A stretch of DNA of 64,000 nt. It comes from Amorphophallus konjac. Taxonomy: Eukaryota; Streptophyta; Magnoliopsida; Alismatales; Araceae. The stretch covers positions 571,132,140-571,196,139 of the forward strand of contig CM040121.1 of the NCBI GenBank assembly GCA_022559845.1. Reading direction: 5' to 3'. Shown piece by piece: positions 1 through 11,774 of this stretch. A program made the translations under genes and the position numbers. Numbering within the stretch: position 1 is the first letter of the stretch; each line of letters begins with the position of its first letter. The notes below the pieces were generated by a model. The model did not search any database and was not told the DNA's origin. It worked only from the letters and a program-made list of their open reading frames with translations.

Positions 1-54
1 TATCGGTTTCGGACCCGGGCGAAACCGAGTCCGAAACCGAGTTTGCCATCCTTG
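1..54 (+). mobile_element. Right terminus of a hAT transposon (partial)
   Basis: Dense tcggtttcgg / ccgaaaccga subterminal motifs ending in ccgagtttgccatccttg. The same arrangement closes the hAT element at 34440-34536, whose end is ccgagactgccaaccatg. The rest of the element lies left of the window. It is a second, diverged copy of the same family. Confidence 0.6.
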
Positions 55-58
55 GTCC

Positions 59-84
59 GGATAGGTCCTCACAAGGACCTATCC
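59..84. repeat. 11-bp perfect hairpin
   Basis: Positions 59-69 (ggataggtcct) and 74-84 (aggacctatcc) are exact reverse complements separated by caca. It lies just upstream of a TATA-like ctataaaaa (111-119), so it may be an upstream element of the LTR promoter, or chance. Confidence 0.5.
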
Positions 85-1213
85 AGTCCCGAATGACCCC
101 CTAACCTCTATAAAAACCCTTGCGGTCCCCACTTGAAAAAAAAAAGAGGAATTGGAGGAGATATCCTAGCACACTTGGAGGTATCGCTCGGAGCACTCGG
201 AGCAATTGTTCTTTGTTGTTTTGAAGGCCCGCATAGGAGTACGGCTTATAAATACCTTTGGGTTTTGCAATTATGCCCTTAGGGGCTTTATGATGTACTT
301 TTTCTATGTAATTTGGTGGTAAAATAATGTAATTTTCTGAATTCATCAAAAATTATGAAAATACCTCCAAAGTTACAAGGAAATACCGCAATGTCCTATA
401 ATTGCAGAAATACCCTGCAAGTCTCAGAAAATGGAGATATGTCCCGCATGTTTTTGTATAAGAGTCCTATAAAGTCTACGATACGTCGACAAAGTCCTGT
501 ATTTGCAGAAAAAGTCTCGTGTTTATGCAAATACCCTTTATTCTTTTCAAGGATTGCAAAAAATCCCCTGACTTCCGGCTAAATGTGTGAAGGTCATTCT
601 TCGACATGGGTTAATTGCACACGTCCTCTAAAACTTAAATTGTTATCACACTCAGAGCCAGTGTCAAGTTGCCAATATGCCCTCAACTAGTGACAAAAAT
701 TACAAATAAACCCTGGGAAGTATTGAATTACAAATATACCCTTGTCCCTATCGAATTGCATCTAAGTCCCTACATAGTGTCAAACTATGACATAATTAGT
801 CACTGCCCAAATCCTTGATTAAATTTTAGACCCACCCCTACTCTCATAGGCTTATAGGTCTACTGTGTCCTAAACCAAATCACATGTTTACCCTCGCTAG
901 GGTATAAGTACCCTTACCCTTTTAAAGGTGTTTACCGTTGTTGTTGCGAATTTGCCCTCAGTACCATAACTAATATTGTGGGGGACAATAGCTCTTCTTT
1001 GACAGTTAAACAAAGGTGTTTGAACTTTATGCCGATGTAAATTAACACTAATCAAGGTCAGTGGGGAAAGGTCCAGCACCTGAACCCTAATCATCTGATA
1101 AACCAATTTCACGGAATTAATAATGTACACACTGTTTAAATAGCTATCAAATGTGCATTCATGTTCAACAAATGAGCATGATTCTTTCTTAATTTTTTTC
1201 CCGTGTTCCAACA
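59..1213 (+). mobile_element. Diverged Ty3/gypsy LTR (solo or truncated), plus orientation
   Basis: It reads in the opposite orientation to the LTRs of the large gypsy element but shares their landmarks. These are a TATA-like ctataaaaa at 111-119, repeated segments of the form tacaaatataccct, a stretch at 1005-1080 matching (reverse complement) the cacctttgtttgactgtcaa and ccccactgacc segments of 12560-12700, and an end tttttttcccgtgttccaaca at 1193-1213 matching the LTR terminus at 12466. It abuts L1 coding sequence at 1214, so it inserted into that L1. The left border is unclear because a hAT end adjoins it. Confidence 0.6.
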
Positions 1214-1890
1214 GTACTATTCAGCAAACTAATAGGTCTAAAATCTTCAAAACCCTGTGCACCCTACTTCTTTGGGATGAGCACCAAGAGGGTTTTGTTG
1301 TTGCCCCTCAGGTGGACCCTACTCTCTTGGAACTCCCCAAAGCCTGAATAAGATCGTCATTGACAATGTCCCAACACTTCTGGAAGAAAATCATAGGGAA
1401 ATCATCTAGGCCTAGGGAGTTGCATCTGCAAGGGAGAACTGTATGCTTGATCTCTTCCTCTAGAAAGGGGCTGGAGATGGCCTCACACTGTATCGGGGAG
1501 TGGTGAGGGAGAAGATCATCAGCATTGCCAGGTATGTTCATCTATAACTCGGTAAAGAGCTCGAAGTAAAACTCCTTAGTGCACCTCCTGATGTCCTTCC
1601 TCTGGAAAATCTACTCACCAACCTTGATGGATGCAATGTGGTTAATTCTCCTCCTCCCTGAAGCAATCCTCTGAAAATACTTAGCGTTCTTGTCCCCTTC
1701 TTTGATCCACTTCTCTCTCAATCTCTGCTTCAAATAAATCTCCTCCTTAGTGAGGATCTCTTCAAATTTTGTCCTCAGGGTATCTCTGCACAATCTATCA
1801 AAGTCATCCAACAATCATGCCTCCTCCAAGCCATCTAGCCCTGCCAAGTGTTGAAGGATCCGTTCCTTTGCCATCTTGCTAAGTAGGGTT
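1214..1890 (-). pseudogene. L1-type LINE reverse transcriptase fragment
   Basis: On the minus strand, in order, are motifs of plant L1 ORF2: FLKQRSREKW-like text (YLKQRLREKWIKEGDKNAKY), FLEEEIKHTV, a degraded LGLDDFPMIFFQKCW, then after a frame change TLLVLIPKK and FEDFRPISLL. These are the segments just before and at the start of the LINE RT domain. At least one frameshift and several stops break it. The rest of the RT is missing because the gypsy-type LTR ending at 1213 interrupts it. Confidence 0.75.
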
Positions 1891-2770
1891 TTGTCAGCAC
1901 CCCACCTTTTAAGAATATGTGAAAGTGCTTCAGTTAACCAACCAAAGTAGCCATGAAAAGTTAATTAAATACAATTACAACAGTGATATGCTGAAAATAA
2001 TATTGTTGTCATTTCAGGATATCATTACTGATATTTTGAAATAAAGAGCTAGTTACCAAATCGAAGCCAATGGCTCAGCTGGTGTAGGCATGTACTAAAG
2101 CTATTGTGATAAAAAAAATGTCATTAAAATTTCTTAAAGCTCAGAAAACTCAAAACCAAATCCATAGCAGGTAAAACCTAGATGTTCTAATTACTAATTC
2201 AATCAACTAATTTCACAGGATTCATGAAACAGACATCAACACAATTCAAACAAACAAGAACATCTTCAGAATTAGTTGTCAAGGATGCTTTGGAAGAGAA
2301 AGCCTTATAATTCATAAAATAAAACACAAACTGACATATTTAATGTATTTTCCATGTATACAGCTAATTAAAAACATTTACAGATACCTTTTTTCCTGAA
2401 GCTTATGACACTATTAAAAGAATGGGAAAAGAATCAAAGATACAGAACAATTCAAAAGAAGAAGGGAAAAAATGCACTAGGAGCAGCATACATAGATTCC
2501 AAAATAAATATGTGGGCAATTCAATAAGAGTTTCGGACCAATGACATATTACTGAAGCTAATATGAAACTTGCCTTTAGTTAAGTGGTCCTGAAGCCCCT
2601 GCTGGCACAGATTTACTGTCATAGACAGACCATGAAAACAATGAAACACAAGCTCAGCAACTTTGTTCCCAAGAAAATAAATAAATAAAAAGTCAGCACT
2701 ACTTAGTTACCTGGGCAACGAAAGATATTACGTTAGCATCAAGTGCAAAAGAAGATTATGGCAAGTAGAC
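1891..2770. other. AT-rich intergenic DNA
   Basis: No coding potential, known RNA or clear repeat structure seen on either strand. Confidence 0.5.
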
Positions 2771-4212
2771 TGTTCGCGAAAGCCATTTAGTCCCACAATA
2801 TGCATTCATGTGCCACTATACATCTACACTAATTGTAGGTCTATCTACCCACTGACTCAGAGTTTTGGGTTGGCAGCTCAATTCAGTTATATGCATGATT
2901 CGCGGACTCAGGCTGCGTTTGGCAAGTAAATGGAGGGGGATTCCAATCATTGGAATCCCCCGACATAAAATAATTTTTATCAAATGTGTTTTTGTGTCTA
3001 TTGGCTTTGGTGCAGGGTAAATTTTCAACGATGAGAGAGTTAGACACAAAGTAAGTGGGAGAAGGAAAGTCGGCGAAGCAGGTATGGGGTGAATTTTCCA
3101 TGGACAGTAGATTATGCAGTTGAAATGTCATTAGAGGGCTCAAATGTGTGGATGAGAAACACCTAAAAAGCTAAATGTGAGGGCATAGTTGTAAATCATC
3201 TATCCTAATCATTTCACCTGTACTGCACATTCAATACATTTTCACATTTCAAAAAGTTACCCGACAAAGCCTCCCGTTCCCCCGTGCACCGCCATAACTC
3301 AGATTACCGTAATCCCACCGGCCTCCATTTACTTGCCAAACGCAGCCTCAGAACGGATTGGGCTGACTTGGGTGACTTGTACCAGAACACAACGAACCCA
3401 AGCCATGATCCGGGACAGATCGCCCGGTCCTTCACGCGCTCGGCCGGATCGCGGTGCATCGAGCAAACTCTGGAGATCTGCTTCCAATCTGCCATGAACC
3501 GGGTCCGATCCGGCACGAGACTCATACTGGCCCATCCCGTATCACAAGGGCACAAACAGAACTACGCATTCCAACACGCCTCTCCCCCACTACCCCCCCC
3601 CCCCAATCTGACTTTCTTGGAGGTTTTTTGCCTCCAATCAAGGGATCTAGCATTGGAGAAGGATTTCCAGCAGCCTTGAATTATATTTGAATTATGTATG
3701 GACTACAGAGTGTTTGACTTTTATTAAACTTTAACTTGTGTAAACTATGGATGATAGTGTGTTTCTCCTATATTTATAGGCATTTACATGTGTTAATAAG
3801 GTAAAATCATTAACACATACTTTAAATTGATGACAGTATTTCTGCAAGTTAAAATATAGGGTAAAAAGTCAAACATTTCACGAGCTTTTCATTTTGCAAA
3901 AAAAACGGCCTCAAATGTGTGACTCGTCCAAGTCGAGCCAACATGTAACAGATCAGATCGGTTCCGAGTCAATCCAGATCTGCGATCTAGCGAACCCCGG
4001 TTATATGCTATCAGAGCTGATTCACTCACTAGGTCCCCCTTGTTTGCCATTGCAACTTCAAGGAGTGTTGTTTGCTGTATGACTTCATCTGGGTGCGTTG
4101 TGGGGGGAAGTATTAGTGAAAGCCATTTAGTCCCACACCGGGCATTCACAAGCCACTTCTTGCCTATATTAGTTCTAGGCCTCTCCACCCACTAACTCGA
4201 GTTCTGGTTGGC
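2771..4212 (+). mobile_element. Degraded short LTR retroelement (TRIM-like)
   Basis: Two direct copies of about 115 bp begin at 2771 and 4111 and share gaaagccatttagtcccac and ggttggcag segments. Between them, tgctatcagagc at about 4008 matches the initiator-methionine primer binding site tggtatcagagc at 11 of 12 positions. A purine tract ggggggaag (4102-4110) directly precedes the second copy. LTR, PBS, about 90 bp, PPT, LTR is the plan of a small non-coding retrotransposon. The left copy is longer because of a MITE at 2911-3347. The LTRs diverge after about 110 bp, so boundaries are uncertain. Confidence 0.45.
2911..3347. mobile_element. MITE with 26-bp perfect terminal inverted repeats
   Basis: Positions 2911-2936 and 3322-3347 are exact reverse complements starting ggctgcgtttggcaagtaaa. 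The trinucleotide tca flanks both sides (2908-2910, 3348-3350). The ggctgcgtttgg start and 3-bp duplication resemble PIF/Harbinger (Tourist-like) MITEs, which usually duplicate TAA or TTA, so the superfamily is inference. No transposase is encoded. The interior is AT-rich at the left and contains a short ggggattccaatcattggaatcccc palindrome. Confidence 0.8.
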
Positions 4213-4251
4213 AGTTCAGTTTGGTAGCTAGAGTGGGCCTAAATGGCTTTC
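4118..4251. repeat. Inverted repeat bounding 134 bp
   Basis: gaaagccatttagtcccac (4118-4136) and gtgggcctaaatggctttc (4233-4251) are reverse complements with one mismatch. It overlaps the second LTR copy of the neighbouring element. It may be an internal fold or an independent small element. Confidence 0.4.
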
Positions 4252-5705
4252 ATCAACCTCCTCCCCTAGTCCCCTTATAATGAATCCAGGTGGAGTCATG
4301 CAGCAAATGGCTCTCCTTGAAACCACAATGGCCACAGCATCAAATGCTTCAGCCTCTGGTGCCTTGCTGCGAAAGTGAGGCACTATCTAATGAGCACCTT
4401 GCTTTTGCAAAGATGGTGAGCTTTTCCTTTTTCGTTTCTTGGTTCTCTCTCCCCAAAAGGGGCTTGCCCATTCTTGATGGGGGCTCCCGGTAGAGTCGGT
4501 TGCCAACAGCTGTGGAAAGGACAATGGACTTTGACCACTCTATATATATGGCTGATACAATGAGCTTCCCTTTTTAGGTCTCCTGACACCCACATAGGAC
4601 ACTTACACTTACAGTGCCCAACAATTCATGGAGGGTAAAGATTCACAATTATAAGATTTTTATTTTATAAAAGGAAATTATAACATTATATGATGCCACG
4701 GGCATGATTGGACATGCAAGCATGCCCACTGCATCCCCATGTCACGCCTGTCATACATGTGTATAAGTGGCAGGTTGGTGAGCGGAGGCTGCATTTTAGT
4801 GATTACACAATCATAGTCATTGGGGATTTGCTTGCAGTTCACTGCCAGCAGATATAGATAGATAGATTTTAGCAGCTTACACTTCTACACTATGAGAAGA
4901 CTTGGAAGAATGAGGCTGTATGCTGCAACAAACTTATGTGCTGATAATGACAGTGTCACAACAATAATGCTAGATAATATAAAAAAACATTCATTTTCAT
5001 AGTCCTTAGAAGTTACTTGAGTGTGTATTTCCCTGATGGATCCATAATTTATAATGACTTTTGTTTTTGAAGAAAATTCATAATGACTTTGTATCGGTAG
5101 TTATTTCCATGCAGCCAGAACTTACACTTGCGTATGTTTTGCATGTCCATGTAAGCATGTCTGCATCCAGATTCAAAATATGCCTTCAATCTACCAGTCT
5201 GGTTAGCCTCGATAACATCCTCAACCACTTTAGATGTTTTCTGCAGTGAAGGTCTTCTAAAGAATACTGCATCAGATCAGACACTTCAGCAAGTTTTTGA
5301 GGAAAAAGAAAAGAACAATATGAAGCCAGGCAAACATCTTTTCCAACATTTTTTCCATAAAAACAATGGAATTGAAAACTGGAAAAAGAACTTTATCAAG
5401 TACCAAATAACTGCCTTATTTACATTGCCCTTTGTAATCCACTTTCAAGTTTTCATCAACAGGATTCACAACAACAAAAAGTTCTCAGTTGCTTTCTCAC
5501 CGCATCTCACATGACTTGGTAGGTCAAGCCACACACACAAACAGAATTTCTCAGTTGATTCCCCCTCACATAACTTCAATACCTTTTGCTTTCATGATAA
5601 TTCACCTTCTTTTAAAGTGGGTGGAACCACCATGATAATTCAACCTTTAGAGCAGTGTTTTACGCGCGCGCAGACGCGGGGTTTTAAAATTTCATCGCAT
5701 CCATT
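4252..5705. other. Intergenic DNA, no gene recognised
   Basis: A short open stretch near 4280-4375 reads like repetitive Ala/Ser/Thr/Met protein but stops quickly. Nothing else is supportable. Confidence 0.4.
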
Positions 5706-7000
5706 TTGTTGGATAAATATGCGTATATTTAGGCTAGCTAACTAGCATGCCTATTATAATTTTCGCACGCGTAATTTATCAGACAATTTAAGGTTCATGT
5801 ATTGGACTTTTCCCCACCAACCGGAGTCGATGTTAATTTACATCGGACCAAGTCCGAATACCTTTGATTAACTGCCAAATATCTTTTTACTTCTACAATA
5901 TCAATTGTGATATTGAGGGTTCATCTTGGGAAAGACTTCCATGCCCTTGGGCTGGGGTATATTTGCATTTTTTCTTAAACAGGGGTTTATTTGCAATTTA
6001 CTCTTAAATCAGGGTTTATTTGTAATTTTCCCTTAAACTAGGGTCAGTTTGTAATTTTTCACAAACTGGGGCTTATATTTGGGGGAACAAGCCCTTTCAT
6101 GGAATTTCCAGAGCTTTGTATCATTTCCCCAGGCGTTTACACAATTTTATAGACTTCGAGGGTATAATTGCAAATTTTGAGTTTTGCGAACTCAGACATG
6201 ATTTTTCACCAACTTTAGGCATATTTGAAGAAACTTGGACAATTCCCAAGGGATGCTTGAAATCCGCAATTTTTCATAATTTCTTGACGACATCCTCGCA
6301 ATTCTGTAAAATGCAAAGGTAAAACTGCAATTTTACATATGTCGGGGTCTTCCCATGATTTTGAGAACAATTTCTCACAACTTTGACATTCACATGATCA
6401 ATGTAATTTTTTCATAAGTACAATCCATTTGAATTCTTGATACAACATAACATTATATTCTCACATAAGGGTATTTTGGTAAAGTACCCTTTTAAGTGAG
6501 TCTTCTTGTACAAAGCAGGGTTTCAAACATAAGAGAACTCCAAGAGAAGGGCCGCCACCTGCTGCTCCTGCGCTCCAAGCTGCTGCTCCGAGTGTTCTTC
6601 AGTCCAAAGTCTTCGAAGTCTTCCTTTTTTCCTTGGTCTTGGCCTCCTTTTTATAGGAGGTGGAGGAGGAAACGCGGGAGTAGCACCTCCAGGTATGCTT
6701 TGTCTCTTGATCTTCCCCTTTTTTTGTTTCAGGTAGAGAGAACAGGGCAAGAGGAGGCGGAGGGGGCTCCACCGGGTTTGCAGACCAGGGGGCCTCATCC
6801 CTGGTCTTTTTCCTTTTTTTTTCTGTTCTTCTGGTCCGCCACACAACAGAGAGGAAAAAGGGGGATCCGGTGGGCCCCCCACTGGGTTGCGCAGGCCGGA
6901 GGGGTTGCGCCGCCCAAGGAAGAGGGACATGAGAGGGGGCGATCCCCCCTGGTCTCCAAATTAAAAAGAGTATAAAAAAACCCCTGGGCTGTCCTTTTCC
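5706..7000 (-). mobile_element. Diverged gypsy LTR related to the large element, minus orientation
   Basis: It starts tgttgga at 5706. At 5810-5880 it carries the ordered landmarks of the LTR at 12466 (ccccaccaacc, ttaatttacatcgg, gtccgaatacctttg), then repeated ttatttgcaattt segments like ggtattttggtaatttt in that LTR. A minus-strand TATA cctataaaaagg lies at 6648-6659, at the place where the large LTRs have theirs. The long GC-rich open frames inside it (6496-6975 and opposite) are not genes. The right end is not defined. Confidence 0.5.
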
Positions 7001-8762
7001 AGCAATTTTTTAAAGGTTTTCTTCTCCTCTCAGCAAGACGGTGACACTTGGCGGCTTCCTTTGATTTTGTTGACTTCTTTGGACATTGTCCTACTGTCAT
7101 TGGTGCCGGAGTGGAGTGATAACTCCGTGGCACATTGAGCGTTCCTCGGACACCAGGAACCACCATTATTTGACTTCTTTTTGTGTGGGTAAATGATTTT
7201 AACACCGCCCACCAGGTGTTCGATGAAATTACCATGTGCTAAAACACACAAATTCGTGTGTAAAAACCCCGCCCGACGAGATGCCGAGGGCATTTAAATT
7301 TAATCCACGTGTGACGACCACAGTTTCATACCACTTTACACTGTCGTGTAGATTTAATTTGCCAATTTTTCTTTGTTCTGAAATTAATCAGAAAATATTT
7401 GAAGAACATTGTGGGGTTCAACAAGCAGTCATGCTTTTTTCTTCAAATTTATTCCAAGCCGATGATCAATGAAGAATGGTAATGACACCAGATTCTTAAA
7501 TAGTTACATCTCCCTAATTCAAACATAAAATATATGTTAATGCATTCATATATGCTCATATAGTGAGAGTTGTTTCACTTATATCTTATAAAAGAAGATG
7601 GAAGGCATTCCTGAATAGAAGGCCAAAGATAAAATGTTGGTGAATGAAAACATTGAAGAGATGTCAAAATATGATCATTTTTCTTGAAGAAGGTTGGATA
7701 CACCACAATTTTTTAAAATAATAAATGGAAGTTATGTATCCAGGGCTGTGGGGCAAGATACCCTGAACAAGAAACACAAAACGTGCCAATCAAATATGAA
7801 GGGACAAAAAAAGACTCCAATTATTCATGTGATCCTTTGTGCTAAAAACACTGAACCATATGACCAGCGCAAAGCTAAATCCCACCATGAAAGTACACCA
7901 GAGTCTCCATATGGGATTTACTCCATCAGAGTTGTTTTTTAAATCTTATAACCCTGCAACCAGCCTTTTACTGCTTCTGCAATTTCTCTTTGCCACTGGG
8001 CAAGTATACTCAACAGTTAACTGTTTGCAAAACCTCCTAAATTGACCAACTTTGTTAACGATATTAAACCCAAACTGTTGCATCTTTTAATTAACCCCTT
8101 GCTGGAAAATAATAGATATATGAAGCCACCCTCACTGATGAAGAAATGCCACCAAAATCAGGATCAGAGACAAGCACTCATCAAGCGGAGCTTTGTGGCT
8201 ACCTATTTTTTAAAGAACTTAAACCAAATTAACACTGGATAGAAGAAGCAGCAGTGGTGAAAGATAGATCTATTTCCATCTGCCTCAAGTGGATTGAAAA
8301 TATCCCAGCCTATTTGCCAAAAAGGGAGAATGGAAAGGAAAATTTCTGGTCTTGTATCACAATCTATCAACTATTAAACTATACTGCCAATTTCACGAAC
8401 TATAAAACTATACTACCAAGGACAGAGACCAAGACTGATCACCTGACTTGCTGATCAACTAGCAGACTCATCGAGACTCCTGCTCACAGCCATCTTCTTC
8501 ATCCGCGTAGGTTTAGGCAGAATAGGCTTCCAAGGGAAACCCCCAACTCCTCTCAATAAGAATGCCTTCTGAAGCTTTCAGATTCTGCAAGACAACTCAA
8601 ACTTCCTTCTCCCTCTTTTACAAGCCTCAAGCCACTTCCTCACCAATCCAAGGAGCCTCCCCCCTTGTACTCTTTATGTCCTTGACTGCTCTCTACCTTC
8701 TTTTCCCCAATAACCTGAATTTGGCAATTATTGAATTCACATTTGTTGTCAAAAAAGATAAA
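7001..8762. other. Intergenic DNA, possibly retroelement leader at the left
   Basis: 7030-7235 is open on the minus strand and could be a gypsy leader next to the LTR at 5706-7000. The remainder is AT-rich without recognisable genes. Confidence 0.35.
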
Positions 8763-9225
8763 CTTGGATCGGGGTATTGGATCAGCCATGGCCGATCCCA
8801 AACCAGATCAGATCGGATTGACCGATCCAAAGGAACTCACCCGATCCAATAAAAAAGTTTTTAAAAGGTTTTTTTGAAAGCGGTTTTAAAAGGTATATAC
8901 ATAAATAAAAAGTGGTTTTAAGTAAATAAAAAGTATTTTATTAAATTTAAAAGTGTTTATACAAGTATAAAATTACGTCAAGAGATTTTTATGTTTTATC
9001 GAACCCTAATTAGTTAAAAATCAGTCAATTCATGAAAGAATTGGTCGATCCACATGAAATCTGGCCGATTTTGGTCCGATTCGGACCTAGTCAGCCCATT
9101 TTATTTATTTTTGTATTTTTTAATCTTTTATAATCTGTACCGTCTCCAGGACAAAATTGGATCGGACACTGCCGATTCCGAGTCAAATCGGCCAATCCAG
9201 AACGGGATCGGCCAATTCTGCATTC
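8763..9225. mobile_element. Non-autonomous element with GATCGG subterminal repeats (candidate)
   Basis: Both ends carry many gatcgg / ccgatc hexamers in both orientations (8765-8850 and 9045-9220) around an AT-rich centre. Such subterminal arrays are typical of hAT-like elements. Exact termini and a target duplication could not be fixed. Confidence 0.45.
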
Positions 9226-10225
9226 CATGTGTGTTCATAATATCGGGAATGTTCTCAATACTCTTAACCTCTATCAATAAGAAAACATCATCATTATATC
9301 ATTGAACATCATTTCTTGGTCTATCTAGCAAACCAAAACCCCCAACAATCTGTCTAAAAACCTCAGATTCCCATGGATGAAAGGCGAGATCCAAGATATT
9401 ACACAAAATCAAAATGCTATCACCAGTCTCGTTAGCCCCCAGAACTTCGGGCCATGATGCCAACCTGACCAAAATGCAAAAAAAGGGGTGGGGGAGAAGC
9501 AAGCCAGACCTCTGATCAACCCAAACACAAATTCTTAGTGTAACAGTGAAACGCTTACAAAGCTCCCTTAATAATCACCTGCGTAAAAGGTGTGTACAGC
9601 TAAAAAGAAAAAATCAACACAGAATCCTCAGCTGAATCTTCCCAACCATTCTGCAACCAAATCCATCTGTTTTAAAGTCAAGATAACCTCTTCAACTGAA
9701 ATTCTTCCTTCAGATGATATTCCAATGATAACTTCTTGAGCCACTTAACTCTTGCAAGAATTTCTTGGCTCCGAATTTTTCACTGCTACTAAATGATTCT
9801 TCCCAGCATCATCCTGCACCTCCACTAAGGAGCTACAACATGACACAGGAGATATTTCCACATTCAAAGGACTAATGGCCACACCTCTACATTCCCCACA
9901 TCTTAAGGGACCATTTGTAAGAGATAGTTCTATGGCCCTCCTCTAAACAACAGAAGAATTTATTTGCTTAAACAGATGCACATCTACCCTTGGATAAACT
10001 GTCAACGAGTGATGGAGAGCTTAGTATAGCTGCCTAATGTATGGACTTAAAACAGAAGAATTGACTGCTCGAGAGTTATTTCAACAGCTCCTTTGACATC
10101 TGCTGGAAGAATGGTCACTTTGCTCAGCTATAGGAAACCCAAATGGTTCTGGGGTGGTGAAAAACTAACCTAGATAAATTTCACAACTTGAGATTGATTA
10201 GTCCTATGCCTTTTCAGATGATCTT
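9226..10225. other. Intergenic or 3' flank of the interrupted host gene
   Basis: On the minus strand this follows the stop codon of the stranded exon at 10226-10278, so it should hold that gene's 3' UTR. A minus frame at 9299-9502 (WPEVLGANETGD, FHPWESEVFRQI) resembles the DUF4283 region of plant L1 ORF1 only weakly. Confidence 0.35.
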
Positions 10226-10278
10226 TTATTGTAGCCTGCTGATACCACGTCCATCATGTTTTCTCTCCTTTTGTTTTG
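10226..10278 (-). pseudogene. Stranded 3' end of the interrupted host gene's last exon
   Basis: Read on the minus strand after the ccttc duplication (10279-10283), the frame of the exon ending at 39245 continues for 17 codons (KQKERKHDGRGISRLQ at the end) to TAA at 10226-10228. In the intact gene these bases joined position 39245 directly. The basic, hydrophilic tail is a plausible protein C-terminus. It is separated from its promoter by 29 kb of inserted elements, so it is no longer part of a functional transcript unless spliced around. Confidence 0.65.
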
Positions 10279-10283
10279 CCTTC

Positions 10284-10658
10284 TGTTGTGTGAAGTCAGA
10301 CCGGCTCAATAATGGGTCAGTCCGATCTGGTTCTTAGGTCATAAGTCATAACCGCAGATCCCTCTTATTGGGACACTAGTTCATTACCAGACCCCATAAC
10401 CGTGATCCGGTTGACTTATTCATGCCTTTTTCTTCTTCCAAAAACACCCCTGTAGGTCCCTCTGTGCAACAGGGGTAGTTTAGACTTTGATGTAGTGTTT
10501 AACCTAATTTGACAATGCTAAAAGAGGGGCACAGCCTCCAGGAGCGGGATTATGTGATTCCCTGCGGTTCTTCCTCCATCTCCCTTCTTCGTTCTCCTCT
10601 TCCCTCTTCTCTTCTTCACCTTCTCACACAGAACCATGTAAAACCAGAAAAATCTTCA
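10284..10658 (+). repeat. 5' LTR of the Ty1/copia element
   Basis: 375 bp from tgttgtgtgaag to aaaaatcttca, matching 38859-39244 along its length with roughly 10 percent differences by eye. It is preceded by the target duplication ccttc (10279-10283). Sequence after it begins tggtctgctagg, only weakly like an initiator-Met primer site. Confidence 0.9.
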
Positions 10659-11070
10659 TGGTCTGCTAGGGCCTGCCGAAGACTCTTCCATGCAGTAGGA
10701 TGCTGTCTAGAAGCTGTCCGGTGGTACTCTCCTTCCCAGCACTATGTGCACAAGCCTCTTTAAGAGTTTGGGTGATCCTGTACTGTGTTGGGCCTGAGCA
10801 CAACCAAGTGGACCCCGAGGCCTTGGAGTTCAAGGCGCGCCCCCTGGTTGGAAGAAGGTCCAGTTCCCCTGTCAGGTTGGTCTGTTCGCTTTCTGTGATG
10901 TCCTGTTGGTGCACAGGGACAGTTCCTCCATCAGGTCGACCTGTCCGCCTTCTGGGATGCCCTGTTTGTGTGGAGGGAGGGACTGATTGTGATCTTGGAG
11001 TTCAAGGTTTTCGGTCTAGGCACCTCTTCCTGCTGTGTGGACTGTGAGAGAGTGGTCTGTTTTTTGGTGA
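10659..11070 (+). other. Copia untranslated leader up to the hAT insertion
   Basis: This is the region between the 5' LTR and gag. It continues at 34545 after the hAT element. Its last 8 bases (11063-11070, tttggtga) are the left copy of the hAT target duplication. No conserved coding is seen. Confidence 0.7.
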
Positions 11071-11279
11071 CGTGGTTGGCAGTTTCGGCCGAAACGTATC
11101 GGTTTCGGCCAGACCCGATACGAAAACTCCCATGATCACTGTAGCTTAGCCGAAACGGTATAGGTGTATCGGTTTCGGGCGAAACCGATACTGGTTTCGC
11201 CCGAAACCGTCGGGTTTCGGGCGAAACCCACGTGAAGTTGAGTCCCTACCCCCCCCCCCCGATCGGGTGTTCTCAGTCG

Positions 11280-11560
11280 AAACCCTCTGCCTGCCGCTGC
11301 TGCTGCCTGCCCTGCCGCTGCTGCTGTTGCGGAGCCGCCAAGGCATGCTGCTGCGCGCGCGCCCGCAGGAGGTGGCTGCTGTTGCGAGCCTCCTGCTGCT
11401 GCTGTTGCGCCCGCAGGAGGTGGCTGCTCCGAGCTGCTGCTGCTGCTGCGAGCCTGCTGCTGCCTTGGGCTGCTACTGCTGGCCGCCTTGGGCTGCTGCT
11501 GGCTGCTGCGCCTGCTGCACCTGCGGGTGGCCGGGTGTTGGTTGCTGCTGGAGGTGGACA
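11280..11560. repeat. GC-rich CTG/GCC triplet tract
   Basis: Imperfect ctg, gcc and ctgctg triplets give long open frames on both strands (poly-Gln/Ser/Ala on minus, poly-Cys/Leu on plus). It lies in the 5' untranslated region of the hAT element. I regard the frames as consequences of composition, not genes. Confidence 0.7.
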
Positions 11561-11774
11561 GGAAGCCAGCTGCACCTGCGGGACTAGGGAGTGGGAGCTG
11601 CTGCGGGCTGCCAACAGCTTGAAAGATCATTCATCAAGGAGGGTAAAATTTTGGCTGTCATAATTTAGGGTTTGATTGTTTTGTTTGAGGTTATTTTGAT
11701 TGTCATAATTTAGGGTTTGATTGTTTTGTTGTGTTATTTTGTTTGGGTCAAAATTTTGGGGTGAGCAAGGAGGG

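Noticed and set aside
6496..7235. Plus and minus frames of 135-159 codons
   Set aside because: They lie inside a degraded LTR with a minus-strand TATA and have no motif.
7694..8454. Several 60-80 codon plus frames
   Set aside because: No motif, no shared splice logic; expected by chance in AT-rich DNA.
11136..11663. Poly-Gln/Ser/Ala and poly-Cys frames
   Set aside because: CTG-triplet composition in the hAT leader. The real transposase starts at 12405.
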